NCBI GenBank assembly: GCA_017114885.1
Contig: WNLJ01000031.1
Coordinates: 1 to 64,000 of the forward strand
DNA length: 64,000 nt
Origin: Neisseriaceae bacterium PsAf
Lineage (GTDB): Bacteria; Pseudomonadota; Gammaproteobacteria; Burkholderiales; Neisseriaceae
Direction: 5' to 3'
The position numbers and the translations under genes are program-made. The notes beneath the pieces were generated by a model. The model did not search any database, was not told the origin of the DNA, and saw only the letters and a list, made by a program, of their open reading frames with translations. Positions 1-8,438 of the stretch are shown in pieces. Each line of letters starts with the position of its first letter. The first letter of the stretch is position 1.

Positions 1-77
1 AAATCTTGTTGATCCAATAAAGATTGTGCATATTCAAAGTCTATCGGTTTAACTTTTGCGGGTGCTAATGTCGCCAT
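1..77 (-). CDS. Partial unknown protein (N-terminus only)
   Basis: Reading leftward from an ATG at 77-75, an open frame runs off the window edge after about 25 codons, beginning MATLAPAKVKPIDFEYAQSL. Its start codon shares one base with the TAA of the upstream lipoprotein gene (TAATG), which suggests translational coupling and a common transcript. GGAG lies a few bases upstream of the ATG. Too little is visible to name a family. Because the upstream gene resembles type VI secretion immunity lipoproteins, this could be the matching effector, but that is a guess from position only. Confidence 0.5.
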   Translation of the reverse strand, partial: MATLAPAKVKPIDFEYAQSLLDQQD

Positions 78-889
78 TATTGATCTCCATCAATAATATA
101 AGACTGATAAATCTTCTCAGAGGCTTGAATAATCTTTTGCCAATCAGGTAATAATTCTATCGTATGAACAATATTTACAGACAAACTATCATCTTCCTGT
201 GAGTGATAATTTCCCTTACAATAAGAACCTCCGTCTTTATAAATTTTACAAGATACTATATAATCAGTCTTTTGTTGAGCATTTCGATGCCAAAAAGCGT
301 ACATCTCTTGTATATTATTTTTGAGTTTTAATTCTTCTGGAATATTAGCGGTGGCTTGATAGAGTTGTAAATCTTCTTGCCATGTAATCACGGGTTGATA
401 ATCATTAGGTAAGGGTTTTAAAGTTTGAGTACGCCATAATGATTCTAAATAAATATTTTTACCCATTTCTAATCCATCGGAGGGACGTTGATGCGTATCT
501 TCAGCATTTTGTTGTAGATTACGATAATTAAACCTAACTTGTCCCGGACGATAAAGATCCATTACATCGGATTGTCCTTTTTCTAAACTAGGCCATTCGC
601 GAGCAATAGTAAAAGTGGATAAATAATCATCACACCACTTATCATCATTTTTAAATATGCCCGGACCGTAATAATCCACCCCATGGTATTCAACCAATTG
701 AGCATCTTCTACAGGTAGTTTTAAAACACTTTTGCCCATGCGACCACAATAGTAGCTATTTCTTTCTTTTTGTTGCTCTGGGGTTAATTCAGACATTTTT
801 TCACCTTTCTTATCTAGCATATTGTTATTAGGATGACAGGCAGAAAATAATAGGCTCACCGCCAATAACCAATACCATCGTTTCATCAT
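77..889 (-). CDS. Lipoprotein, possibly T6SS immunity (Tli4-like)
   Basis: The protein of about 270 residues opens with a lipoprotein signal peptide (KRWYWLLAVSLLFSAC, lipobox LFSAC), so it should be anchored to a membrane from the periplasmic side. The frame is open back to a TTG at 901, but the ATG at 889 is preferred because GGAG sits six bases upstream of it. The mature part contains YYCGRMGKSVLKLP and several cysteines that could form disulfides. Its layout recalls Tli4-type immunity lipoproteins, which protect against T6SS phospholipases, but I recognise this only by general pattern. It is coupled by a one-base overlap to the partial gene at the window start. The alternative is an unrelated lipoprotein of unknown role. 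Confidence 0.6.
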   Translation of the reverse strand: MMKRWYWLLAVSLLFSACHPNNNMLDKKGEKMSELTPEQQKERNSYYCGRMGKSVLKLPVEDAQLVEYHGVDYYGPGIFKNDDKWCDDYLSTFTIAREWPSLEKGQSDVMDLYRPGQVRFNYRNLQQNAEDTHQRPSDGLEMGKNIYLESLWRTQTLKPLPNDYQPVITWQEDLQLYQATANIPEELKLKNNIQEMYAFWHRNAQQKTDYIVSCKIYKDGGSYCKGNYHSQEDDSLSVNIVHTIELLPDWQKIIQASEKIYQSYIIDGDQ

Positions 890-948
890 GTTCATCTCCA
901 AATATCATTTTTAGCATTATAACTCAAGAGGTTAATCCACAAAATATT

Positions 949-1089
949 TTAGTTCACATTCAACATAATTTGCTGTTTTTCTTCTGTGGTGGTCACTCTA
1001 CCACGTACCTCTTGAGAAACACTGTCTAAATGTGCTAAGGCTATTTTACCTTCAATCGAATACGGTTCTTGTAAATAACCATAAAGTCA
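949..1089 (-). pseudogene. C-terminal remnant of a lost gene
   Basis: Reading leftward, about 45 sense codons (LYGYLQEPYSIEGKIALAHL and on, ending in MLNVN) lead to TAA at 951-949. There is an in-frame TGA just upstream and no start codon. The piece looks protein-like and may be the tail of a second copy of a protein similar to the neighbouring lipoprotein, whose families often occur in tandem; that link is inferred. The rest of the gap up to 1302 is very AT-rich and I see no gene, repeat or RNA in it. Confidence 0.4.
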
Positions 1090-1302
1090 TGTTTAATCGA
1101 TTAGTTTTAAATAATTGGATATGTTTAGAACTAATTAATTTAACTATTTTTGATAATAAATAGAATTTATAATTTGAAGAGAAAATCAAGTTAAAATATA
1201 TAACAATCGAAATCAAACTAATTTTATCTTTTGCTTTAGCTTTTCATATTTAGTGAATAGGAATATATAAAATTAATTTTAGGAATTTATTAAATAAATT
1301 TA

Positions 1303-2094
1303 CTATGGATAATTTTCTAGACGAAAATTAACATTAAATTCTATATACGATTTTTGAGGGATGTTATTTTCAATACGAGGTATAAATTTTTCTTTTTTAT
1401 AGGTATTCAGAGCAGAACTATCAAGGGCAGAAGAGCCGCTACTTTTAATTATCTTTATATTTTCAACTTTCCCCGTTTCTGAGATATTTGCCCCTAATAC
1501 TACGGTTCCTTCTATTCCCATCTTTCTAGCTTGCAATGGGTAAGGTGGTTTAATTTTTTTATTATATCCAGGTTTTTGGTCGACTATTTTAGAATTTGAG
1601 TTCTGATTAGATTCCTTATTATTCTTGCTATTATCTGTCTTAGCTTCCGTTACAGTATTATTACTTGCAATGTTATTTGGGATAGGATCAGTCACTATAT
1701 CGTTGTTATTATTTTTTTTACTTGTCTCTTTCTCTATTGATTTTGCTTTATGCTTTTTTTCCACCGTTTTAAATTGAGATTTTTTCTTTTCTGTTGATAA
1801 TATTTTTTTAGGAGGCGTTCTCTTCGTTTTTTTTTCTGTTTTTTTAGGTAATGATTTATTTTCTTTAATAACTGGTTGAGATACATATTTATTATCGTTT
1901 TTTATAGACTCAGTATTTAAATTCTCTGCATTGTCATCTTTTTCATACATACCATTTACATCTACCAATTCAAACTTTAATTCGTGCTTAGGTTTGGGGG
2001 TGTTAACAATTAACGTCAATGAGAATAAAAAAGTCAAATGTATGATAGTAACAAGTATCCATGCAAAGACATGTTTATAATGTAAGTTTTGCAA
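1303..2094 (-). CDS. tonB: TonB-like energy transducer
   Basis: The 263-residue protein has the TonB layout: a short cytoplasmic start, one membrane helix at about residues 9-30, a long linker rich in Lys, Glu, Asn and Pro, and a C-terminal TonB domain at about 175-263 (PPYPLQARKMGIEGTVVL, then SSGSSALDSSAL). Such proteins pass proton-motive force from ExbB-ExbD to outer-membrane receptors for iron or cobalamin. No exbB, exbD or receptor gene lies nearby, so partners must be elsewhere. The start appears to be TTG at 2094, with AGGA seven bases upstream; the next in-frame ATG would remove the membrane helix. The linker is encoded partly by runs of up to nine A. Confidence 0.85.
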   Translation of the reverse strand: MQNLHYKHVFAWILVTIIHLTFLFSLTLIVNTPKPKHELKFELVDVNGMYEKDDNAENLNTESIKNDNKYVSQPVIKENKSLPKKTEKKTKRTPPKKILSTEKKKSQFKTVEKKHKAKSIEKETSKKNNNNDIVTDPIPNNIASNNTVTEAKTDNSKNNKESNQNSNSKIVDQKPGYNKKIKPPYPLQARKMGIEGTVVLGANISETGKVENIKIIKSSGSSALDSSALNTYKKEKFIPRIENNIPQKSYIEFNVNFRLENYP

Positions 2095-2374
2095 ACTATT
2101 TTCCTAATTAAGTAATTCAGAATAAAAAATTAATATTATAATATATATAAATAATAATAGTTATTATTATCTTTATTTTTTGCTATGTTTTCAAGTGAAT
2201 TTACTAAATATCAATCTACTGCCATCCCATGATTTCTTTACAAAAGTACTGTAATTTTTTAGGCTTTAAAATTTATACTTTTTGATAAAACTATAATAAA
2301 TGTCGAAAATAAATATAAATATTAAACAATTATTGTATAATGACCTTATAACGTTACTAATGAGGAGAAATAAT

Positions 2375-2788
2375 ATGACTGATGTAATTGCAAGTAATGA
2401 TGCAGGAATTGGCTCTATAGTGAAAAATGCTTACACGAAAGATATTTTTAATTATTCTGGAGTAGCCACTAGAAAACAATATTGGACAATTACTGTTTTG
2501 TATGTCATCTATGCTTTCTTAGTTAATTTGTGGGCATTTTGGATAATTTCTAATGTTTCGGATCCTTCTACTGTTTCTACAGGAATAAAAATTGCTTTCG
2601 TCATATTAGCGATTTTGGGAATATATTTATTTTTAGTTCAGCTTTCTATTTCTGTCAGGCGGTTACATGATATGGGATTTTCTGGATGGTTTGCAATTTT
2701 GCTTTTGGTTCCATACATAAATATTGCTTTTGCTATCGTATTAGGCGTTGTCCCAACTAAATCAGAGAATAATGCATATCGTTCTTAA
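2375..2788 (+). CDS. DUF805 inner-membrane protein (YhaH-like)
   Basis: The frame is open from 2300, but the ATG at 2375 is chosen because GAGGAG lies just upstream and the first 25 codons look non-coding. The resulting protein of about 137 residues has the DUF805 signature: an aromatic start (NYSGVATRKQYW), several hydrophobic helices, then SVRRLHDMGFSGW and a final membrane segment. DUF805 proteins such as YhaH are small inner-membrane proteins of unknown function. It stands alone between a minus-strand tonB-like gene and a strong terminator. Confidence 0.85.
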   Translation: MTDVIASNDAGIGSIVKNAYTKDIFNYSGVATRKQYWTITVLYVIYAFLVNLWAFWIISNVSDPSTVSTGIKIAFVILAILGIYLFLVQLSISVRRLHDMGFSGWFAILLLVPYINIAFAIVLGVVPTKSENNAYRS

Positions 2789-2812
2789 AATCATTACTAT
2801 TATTATTAAATG

Positions 2813-2844
2813 AAAAAGCCTTTACTGTTGAGTAAAGGCTTTTT
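2813..2844. terminator. Bidirectional terminator after DUF805 gene
   Basis: A perfect 14-bp stem (AAAAAGCCTTTACT and its complement) closes a GTTG loop, with A-rich and T-rich flanks. It can end the DUF805 transcript rightward and the 2866-3177 gene leftward. Confidence 0.9.
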
Positions 2845-2865
2845 CATTTTCATTTTTATTTTTAT

Positions 2866-3177
2866 TTATATGATACGATTTTCTAACATTTTTAGAACCC
2901 CTCCTAGACAGCTTTCAGTGCCATAAAACTTCGTATTCTCCAAATCAGGCAACGTTGTTGTATCGTGAATATAAACTTTTTCGGATACTTCACCATTCGA
3001 AGAATGAGTAGTACAACTTTCCAGACGATAAAGTCTAGCAAAATAATGACCCTCACCTTGTTTCCATAATATTTCAATTTTAAAACAAACAACTTCTCGT
3101 GATGAAAGCTCAATAGGATCTAAAATAACGGTTTCTCTTATTCGTCCAAACTTAATCATATAAACATTTCTATTCAC
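2866..3177 (-). CDS. Small protein of unknown function
   Basis: A frame of up to 103 residues with no signal peptide or membrane helix. It has mixed polar composition, five cysteines and a tail ending MLENRII. The open frame begins at GTG (3177); an ATG at 3159 is an alternative, and neither has a convincing ribosome-binding site. It lies 29 bp downstream of grxB on the same strand and upstream of a strong terminator, so it is probably the last gene of that transcript. I do not recognise the family. Coding status rests on its length, position and amino-acid make-up. Confidence 0.55.
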   Translation of the reverse strand: MNRNVYMIKFGRIRETVILDPIELSSREVVCFKIEILWKQGEGHYFARLYRLESCTTHSSNGEVSEKVYIHDTTTLPDLENTKFYGTESCLGGVLKMLENRII

Positions 3178-3206
3178 AAAATTTAAAAACTACTAATTGT
3201 GCTATC

Positions 3207-3857
3207 TTATAAACTATAATCATACAACAATGGAACTTGGCTTAAAGTTGCTACATTTTTCACATAATCTAGAACTTTAGGTGGAAATTGAATATCTTTA
3301 AATAAAGTCATGTTTCTCAAATCTGGAAATAAATGAAAATCATCTAGAGATAAAACGCCATTAACCGCATAATCCGTTTCTATCAAAGGTTCTAAATTGA
3401 CTAAGCATTCATTCACGTGATCGACATATTCAGCTCTGTGTTTTCTTAGCTCTTCAAAGGAGGCCCCTAAACCCGCTTCTTTCTTTTTTGTAAAGTAATC
3501 GATTGCTTCTTGAGTTTCAAATTCTGGAAATGGCACTAATACATAATGAGGACGTGCTAATTTATGCCAATCTGCACCTAAAGTTAATAACCAGTCCTCT
3601 ATTCTCGAATCTTGTTTTCCTAAAACAATAGGTTTATCTAAATGATCAACATAATCAATAATATCTAGACTTTCAGTCATGTCCGTACCATCATCTTTTT
3701 CTAGTACAGGCACCATTTTAACGCCTACTAAATCCAATAAGAATTTCTCTTCATCACTTAGTAAATACATTAAATCAAAATCGATTTTTTTAAACCCAAA
3801 TATCATTCTAGCCTTAATACAATAAGGGCAATGGTCATAAACATATAACTTCATCAT
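3207..3857 (-). CDS. grxB: Glutaredoxin 2
   Basis: The 216-residue protein begins KLYVYDHCPYCIKARMIFG, with the CPYC dithiol motif of glutaredoxin 2 in an N-terminal thioredoxin-fold domain. A C-terminal all-helical, GST-like domain follows from about residue 80. It would reduce disulfides and glutathione mixed disulfides in the cytoplasm using glutathione. The ATG overlaps the recR stop codon as ATGA, so translation is coupled to recR. Confidence 0.92.
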   Translation of the reverse strand: MMKLYVYDHCPYCIKARMIFGFKKIDFDLMYLLSDEEKFLLDLVGVKMVPVLEKDDGTDMTESLDIIDYVDHLDKPIVLGKQDSRIEDWLLTLGADWHKLARPHYVLVPFPEFETQEAIDYFTKKKEAGLGASFEELRKHRAEYVDHVNECLVNLEPLIETDYAVNGVLSLDDFHLFPDLRNMTLFKDIQFPPKVLDYVKNVATLSQVPLLYDYSL

Positions 3858-4453
3858 TTTTCCTTTCCGATTGGCGTTCTTTCATAAAAAGACTGTGCTA
3901 AAGTACCCAAATCAGTATACTCCAGTTCACTCCCCAATGGCATACCTCTTGCTAAGCGTGTGACTTTAAAAGGTAATTTTTTTAGTATTTCTTGTAAAAT
4001 AAAAGCAGTAGCTTCCCCTTCTGCATTAAAGTTAGTTGCAATAATGATTTCTTTAACATCACCTTCATGCAGTCGATTCAATAATTTTTTTATTGCAATA
4101 GAATTTAAGTCCATATTTTGTAAGGGTTGAATGCTGCCCATCAATACAAAATACAAACCTTGATGACAATTCGCAGATTCTAAAATAGAAATATCCAAAG
4201 GCATTTGCACAATCATTAATTGAGATTGATCTCGTGTTTGATCTGCACACAAGTCACAAATATCATGCTCACAAAACGTATTACAAAGCCGACAATGCTT
4301 TACTTGTTTTAAAGCATTTTCCAAACATTGAATTAAATGCTCAGTACCCTCTCTATTATGTTGTAATAGATAGTAAGCAATTCTTTGCGCTGATTTTGTT
4401 CCAATATTGGGCAAAATTTCAAGGGCTTGGGCCAACTCATCAAATGCATTCAT
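3854..4453 (-). CDS. recR: Recombination protein RecR
   Basis: The 199-residue protein has the RecR order: a helix-hairpin-helix (LPNIGTKSAQRIAYYLL, about 13-30), a four-cysteine zinc site (CRLCNTFCEHDICDLC, about 55-70) and a Toprim domain with IIATNFNAEGEATA. RecR forms a ring on DNA and with RecO loads RecA at gapped DNA. It sits downstream of dnaX and ybaB, a widely conserved order, and overlaps grxB by four bases. Confidence 0.95.
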   Translation of the reverse strand: MNAFDELAQALEILPNIGTKSAQRIAYYLLQHNREGTEHLIQCLENALKQVKHCRLCNTFCEHDICDLCADQTRDQSQLMIVQMPLDISILESANCHQGLYFVLMGSIQPLQNMDLNSIAIKKLLNRLHEGDVKEIIIATNFNAEGEATAFILQEILKKLPFKVTRLARGMPLGSELEYTDLGTLAQSFYERTPIGKEK

Positions 4454-4587
4454 TCTATATAAAACCTACTTACATCAACAAAATTTAATTGATAGATGCC
4501 AATACAATTGATATCTAACCTACTCATTATCAAATATAACACTCTAAATATAGCCTTAAATAACTTTTTTATAAGCTTTATTTTTGA

Positions 4588-4920
4588 TTATTTAAATATA
4601 TCACCCATGCCTGGTGGTAAGTTTAAACCATTGGTAAATGCACCCATTGTTTCTTGAGTGGTTGTTTCAATTTTTTTATTAGTATCATTCATCGCTGCTG
4701 CGATTAAATCTTCTAACATTTCTTTGTCTTCCAAAAGACTATCATCTTCGATAATGACACGTTTTACGGCATGGTTACAAGTAGCAATAATCTTGACTGC
4801 TCCTGCACCAGATTCTCCTTGTACTTCAACGCTTGCCAGCTCTTCTTGTGCTTTTTTCATTTTATCTTGCATTTGCTGAGCTTGTTTCATTAAATTTCCT
4901 AAACCTGCTTTTCCAAACAT
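4588..4920 (-). CDS. ybaB: YbaB/EbfC nucleoid-associated protein
   Basis: The 110-residue protein matches the YbaB/EbfC family: [20 protein letters not shown] at the start, a [12 protein letters not shown] central strand, and a tail ending LPPGMGDIF. The family forms small dimers that bind DNA and affect nucleoid organisation. The gene begins two bases after the dnaX stop and precedes recR, as in many bacteria. An AT-rich gap of about 130 bp separates it from recR. Confidence 0.95.
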   Translation of the reverse strand: MFGKAGLGNLMKQAQQMQDKMKKAQEELASVEVQGESGAGAVKIIATCNHAVKRVIIEDDSLLEDKEMLEDLIAAAMNDTNKKIETTTQETMGAFTNGLNLPPGMGDIFK

Positions 4921-4922
4921 AA

Positions 4923-6599
4923 TTACTCCTTAGTTGATTCAATGTCTTTGAATCGAATGCTAGTCGCATCCCATTCACCTTTAAATAATTCTTTCAATTT
5001 ACTTGCTATCTTATCAGAGTTTAGATACTCTAAACCTTTTCTTTGCATCTCTAAATCATATACCTGTTTTAATTCAGCGTATGTCTTTAAATTTTCTGTC
5101 CATTTTTCCCACGTTACTTGCAAATTAAATAAGCTCATAAAAGCCTTCGCAATATTTTTTTTGCCTTCGCTCAGTATATCTTTACTAAAGTCATGCTCAT
5201 TTTGTATGGCACAAACAATTTCATGATTATTAGCACTCACCAATGCCATTTGACGCGTTAAAATAACATTTGTTCCAATTTTTCGATTGACTTCTTGTAT
5301 GTATTTAAGCCATTCATCAGTACTAATAATAACATTACTGACTAATTCTAATTTACTTTCGTCATATTTATTTTCTAAATGATTTAATTCTTGAAAAGCC
5401 TTATCATGCGAAACTGTTTTGCTAGGAATAATCTTGTCATTTGGTTCATTAGTTTGAGGAACTATTTTTTTTTTTGAACTTTCAGCTAAAGTTTGAATAT
5501 TATCACTATTGTTATCTTTTAAAAAATAAGGTTGGAAAGATAACATTCTCATAATAGTCATTAAAAAACCAGTATATTCATCAGGAGCAATAATCTGATC
5601 CTTTTTACCATTGATAATCGTTTGATAATAAAGTTGAATCTCTTCATCTGATAAAATATCAACCAATACATTAAACTTTTTACTTTCTGGATGCAGATTT
5701 AAGGAAAACAACTTAGCAGTTGCTAGATCTTTCAAAACCAATGCCATCTCATCCAATAAAGCGTTAAATCCTACTAATTGATATGATAGTTGCTGAACTT
5801 TTGCGTACAGTTCATTTTTATTCTCTGCATGTAATTCTAGAAAAATATCATATAAAAAATCTCTATTAACAACACCTAACATTTTTTGCACTACATCCGT
5901 AGTCAATTGGCCATTCCCTAATGCTATTGATTGGTCTAATAAACTTAAAGCATCTCTCATGGACCCATTAGCTGCTCTTGCAATTAAATACAAACTTGAT
6001 TCTTCATAGCTAATATTTTCTTCACCTAAAACATGTTTTAAATAGTCTGAAATTTGTTCTGATGTCAAATTCTTTAATACAAATTGTAAACAACGACTTA
6101 AAACAGTAATTGGAACCTTATGTGGATCTGTTGTTGCTAAGATAAACTTAACATGGGGTGGTGGTTCTTCCAATGTCTTTAACATCGCGTTAAAAGCACT
6201 TTTTGAAAGCATGTGCACCTCATCTATGATGTAAACTTTAAATTTACCTGCTGTTGGCATATACTGAGCATTTTCTAAAACCTCTCGGATATTATCAATC
6301 CCTGTATTAGAAGCCGCATCTATTTCTAATAAATCAACGAATCTACCTTCATCAATACCAATACAAGCATCACAATGCCCACATGGCTCACCATTAACTG
6401 GGTTTTCACAATTTAGGCTTTTGGCTAAAATACGCGCAATAGTTGTTTTCCCAACCCCTCTCGTTCCTGTGAGCAAGTAAGCATGATGCAAACGAGATTG
6501 TTGGATAGAATTCAACAATGCTTGTGTCACATGCTCCTGACCAACTAAATCTGCAAACTTTTTAGGCCGCAGCTTCCTAGCTAATACTTGGTAAGCCAT
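4923..6599 (-). CDS. dnaX: DNA polymerase III subunit gamma/tau
   Basis: The 558-residue protein carries the clamp-loader AAA+ core: Walker [10 protein letters not shown] near residue 45, a zinc module with [16 protein letters not shown] near 64-79, Walker B IDEVHMLS, and the SRC sensor in VLSRCLQF. Domain III ends near residue 370. A charged linker and a C-terminal region that would bind the polymerase alpha subunit and helicase follow. It is shorter than E. coli tau (643 residues). At codons 375-379 there is an unbroken run of 11 A, where a one-base slip would yield a gamma-length product. The start overlaps the mltB stop by one base and ybaB follows after two bases. Confidence 0.96.
   Translation of the reverse strand: MAYQVLARKLRPKKFADLVGQEHVTQALLNSIQQSRLHHAYLLTGTRGVGKTTIARILAKSLNCENPVNGEPCGHCDACIGIDEGRFVDLLEIDAASNTGIDNIREVLENAQYMPTAGKFKVYIIDEVHMLSKSAFNAMLKTLEEPPPHVKFILATTDPHKVPITVLSRCLQFVLKNLTSEQISDYLKHVLGEENISYEESSLYLIARAANGSMRDALSLLDQSIALGNGQLTTDVVQKMLGVVNRDFLYDIFLELHAENKNELYAKVQQLSYQLVGFNALLDEMALVLKDLATAKLFSLNLHPESKKFNVLVDILSDEEIQLYYQTIINGKKDQIIAPDEYTGFLMTIMRMLSFQPYFLKDNNSDNIQTLAESSKKKIVPQTNEPNDKIIPSKTVSHDKAFQELNHLENKYDESKLELVSNVIISTDEWLKYIQEVNRKIGTNVILTRQMALVSANNHEIVCAIQNEHDFSKDILSEGKKNIAKAFMSLFNLQVTWEKWTENLKTYAELKQVYDLEMQRKGLEYLNSDKIASKLKELFKGEWDATSIRFKDIESTKE
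5465..5475 (-). other. A11 tract in dnaX, candidate slippage site
   Basis: On the coding strand the codons read TCA AAA AAA AAA ATA, an uninterrupted run of 11 A. Losing one A puts TAG directly after the third lysine codon, giving a protein of 378 residues. Gaining one A gives five further codons (Asn-Ser-Ser-Ser-Asn) and then TAA. Either product would contain domains I-III and lack the tau-specific part. Thermus thermophilus dnaX makes gamma by transcriptional slippage on an A9 run, and E. coli by ribosomal frameshifting. That this site works the same way is inferred. Confidence 0.5.
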
Positions 6600-7618
6600 T
6601 AATAGATACCTTTACGAATTCCTTTTGCAATTTCCTCAACTGCCATCACATACAGACGACTATTATTGTACTTCCATATGGTATAAAAATTATTCAAACC
6701 TACAAAATAAGCATATACCCCTGGTGACGTTTCCAATCTAAATAAAACAACTTTTAAGTCATCTGGTAATGGATTAAAGAACTGTACCCCTTTAGACTTT
6801 AAATCCCTAACACTGTAATTAAAATTAGTTTTTTCATCAATAATGGCTTGCAGTTCAGGATTAATATTCAAAGAGACTGGATAATAAACATTTTGTCCTC
6901 TCTGCCAACCATGCTGTTGAAGGTAATTACCAATAGAGGCAACTGCATCTTCTTCTTTATACCATATATCAGCAAAGCCAATTCCTGAATAACTTACCGC
7001 CCATTTACGGTAACTAGAAGGCATAAATTGTGGATAACCCATGGCGCCAGCAAAACTTCCCTCATAAGTAAAAGGATCCCGATTTGCTTCTTGGCTCATT
7101 AAGAAAAATTCTTCCAACTCTTTTTGAAACAGCTGAGCTCTTCTTGGATAGTAAAAAGCCAAAGTATATAGCGCATCTGCTACGCTATCATGCCCCATAA
7201 TAGCGCCATAACGGGTTTCTATCCCTAAAATCGCCACTATATATTCCGGAAGCACACCTGTTCTTTGTGAGACTGTATCAATCGCTAATCTGTTCTTATT
7301 ATAAAAATTAATACCTTGCTGAATAGTTGTATTCGAAACATTATTTTTTTTAAAGACATACCATGGGCTTGATGTCCCGGGTTTATTCATAATTCGTATT
7401 ATATTATCTTTATAATTAACTCGATTAAAAAAATAATCTAATTGAGCTTGTGTCGCAATGCCTTTATTAATCATCTTCCCTTTAAAACAATTAACATCAG
7501 GACAAACCGTATCTTCGACAGGAATCACTTTGATCTGTTTTTTTTCCGTTTCCGTTTTTTGTTCAGATGCACATGCAGCCAATACAAAAAATACTACATA
7601 AAATAAATATTTTTCCAT
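6599..7618 (-). CDS. mltB: Membrane-bound lytic murein transglycosylase B
   Basis: The 339-residue lipoprotein has a signal peptide with lipobox LAAC near residue 16. Its MltB-type domain includes the catalytic glutamate in AILGIETRYGAIMG (near 133), then GSFAGAMGYPQFMPSSYRKW and IGNYLQQHGW. MltB cleaves peptidoglycan glycan strands with formation of 1,6-anhydromuramyl ends and is anchored in the outer membrane facing the periplasm. The gene is first in the run mltB-dnaX-ybaB-recR-grxB; its TAA shares a base with the dnaX ATG. Confidence 0.94.
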   Translation of the reverse strand: MEKYLFYVVFFVLAACASEQKTETEKKQIKVIPVEDTVCPDVNCFKGKMINKGIATQAQLDYFFNRVNYKDNIIRIMNKPGTSSPWYVFKKNNVSNTTIQQGINFYNKNRLAIDTVSQRTGVLPEYIVAILGIETRYGAIMGHDSVADALYTLAFYYPRRAQLFQKELEEFFLMSQEANRDPFTYEGSFAGAMGYPQFMPSSYRKWAVSYSGIGFADIWYKEEDAVASIGNYLQQHGWQRGQNVYYPVSLNINPELQAIIDEKTNFNYSVRDLKSKGVQFFNPLPDDLKVVLFRLETSPGVYAYFVGLNNFYTIWKYNNSRLYVMAVEEIAKGIRKGIY

Positions 7619-7678
7619 TTTCCCATTCGCCTAATTAAACAAATATATTATACACAATCCAATTAAAATTAGCATAAA

Positions 7679-7700
7679 AAAGCCGTCCGAAGACAGCTTT
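7679..7700 (-). terminator. Terminator of rpsF-rplI operon, UUCG loop
   Basis: On the minus strand a nine-pair stem (AAAGCTGTC with GACGGCTTT, one G-U pair) closes a C(UUCG)G tetraloop and is followed by a T run. It lies about 40 bp past the rplI stop. The plus-strand arm contains GCCGTCCGAA, one base different from the core of the neisserial DNA uptake sequence. Confidence 0.9.
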
Positions 7701-7737
7701 CTTATTGTTATACAAGTATTAATTTATAAAGTATAAA

Positions 7738-8190
7738 TTAATCCACTTGAGGCTCTACAATTAATTTAATCACTGCTACTGCATCATGATGATAAGCGAT
7801 TTCAATATCATACTCACCTACTGTTTTAAGTGGACCATGTGGCAAACGAATACTAGAACGCTCAGTTGGTACACCAAGCTCGTTTAATACTTTTGCAATA
7901 TCAATAGTAGTAACAGAACCAAATAAACGTCCATCAATACCCGATTTTTGCTGAATTTTATACGTTTGTCCGTCTACTTTGTTTTGTTTTTCTTGAGCTT
8001 CTTTAATAACTGCCTCTTGTTTTGCAATTAATTCTGCTTTTCTTTGCTCAAAATCAGCAATATTTTCTTGACTTGCTCTTTTTGCTTTGCCTGTAGGAAT
8101 TAGATAATTGCGTGCATATCCATTCTTTACTTCTAAAATATCACCTAAATTACCCAAATCACCCACTTTTTCCAAAAGAATAACTTGCAT
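7738..8190 (-). CDS. rplI: 50S ribosomal protein L9
   Basis: At 150 residues it matches L9 in length and layout. The N-terminal rRNA-binding domain is MQVILLEKVGDLGNLGDILE, followed by VKNGYARNYLIPTGKA, a long connecting helix rich in Glu, Gln and Lys, and a C-terminal domain with GIDGRLFGSVT. L9 binds 23S rRNA near the L1 stalk. It is the last gene of rpsF-priB-rpsR-rplI and is followed by a strong terminator. Confidence 0.98.
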   Translation of the reverse strand: MQVILLEKVGDLGNLGDILEVKNGYARNYLIPTGKAKRASQENIADFEQRKAELIAKQEAVIKEAQEKQNKVDGQTYKIQQKSGIDGRLFGSVTTIDIAKVLNELGVPTERSSIRLPHGPLKTVGEYDIEIAYHHDAVAVIKLIVEPQVD

Positions 8191-8203
8191 GATTAACTCC
8201 TTC

Positions 8204-8437
8204 TTATTTATGTTGATCAGTATAAGGTAACAACGCTAAAAATCTAGCGCGCTTTACTGCTACTGATAATTGACGTTGATATCTTGCTTTAGTCCCAATG
8301 ATTCTTGAAGGAATAATCTTGCCGTTTTCAGCAATAAAGTCTTTCAACAAATCTACATCTTTATAATCAACATGTTTAATACCTTCTGCAGTAAATCTGC
8401 AGTATTTTTTTCTTTTGAACATATTATTTTGTGCCAT
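8204..8437 (-). CDS. rpsR: 30S ribosomal protein S18
   Basis: The 77-residue protein has the S18 core: [18 protein letters not shown], then [20 protein letters not shown] and [14 protein letters not shown]18 pairs with S6 on the 30S platform. The gene starts one base after priB ends and is 13 bp from rplI, so the four genes form one transcript. Confidence 0.98.
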   Translation of the reverse strand: MAQNNMFKRKKYCRFTAEGIKHVDYKDVDLLKDFIAENGKIIPSRIIGTKARYQRQLSVAVKRARFLALLPYTDQHK

Positions 8438-8438
8438 T

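Noticed and set aside
1090-1302. AT-rich gap checked for small RNA or repeats
   Set aside because: No stable hairpin, repeat or open frame with a ribosome site was visible.
2300-2374. N-terminal extension of the DUF805 protein
   Set aside because: No ribosome site at 2300, non-family sequence, and a strong GAGGAG before the ATG at 2375.
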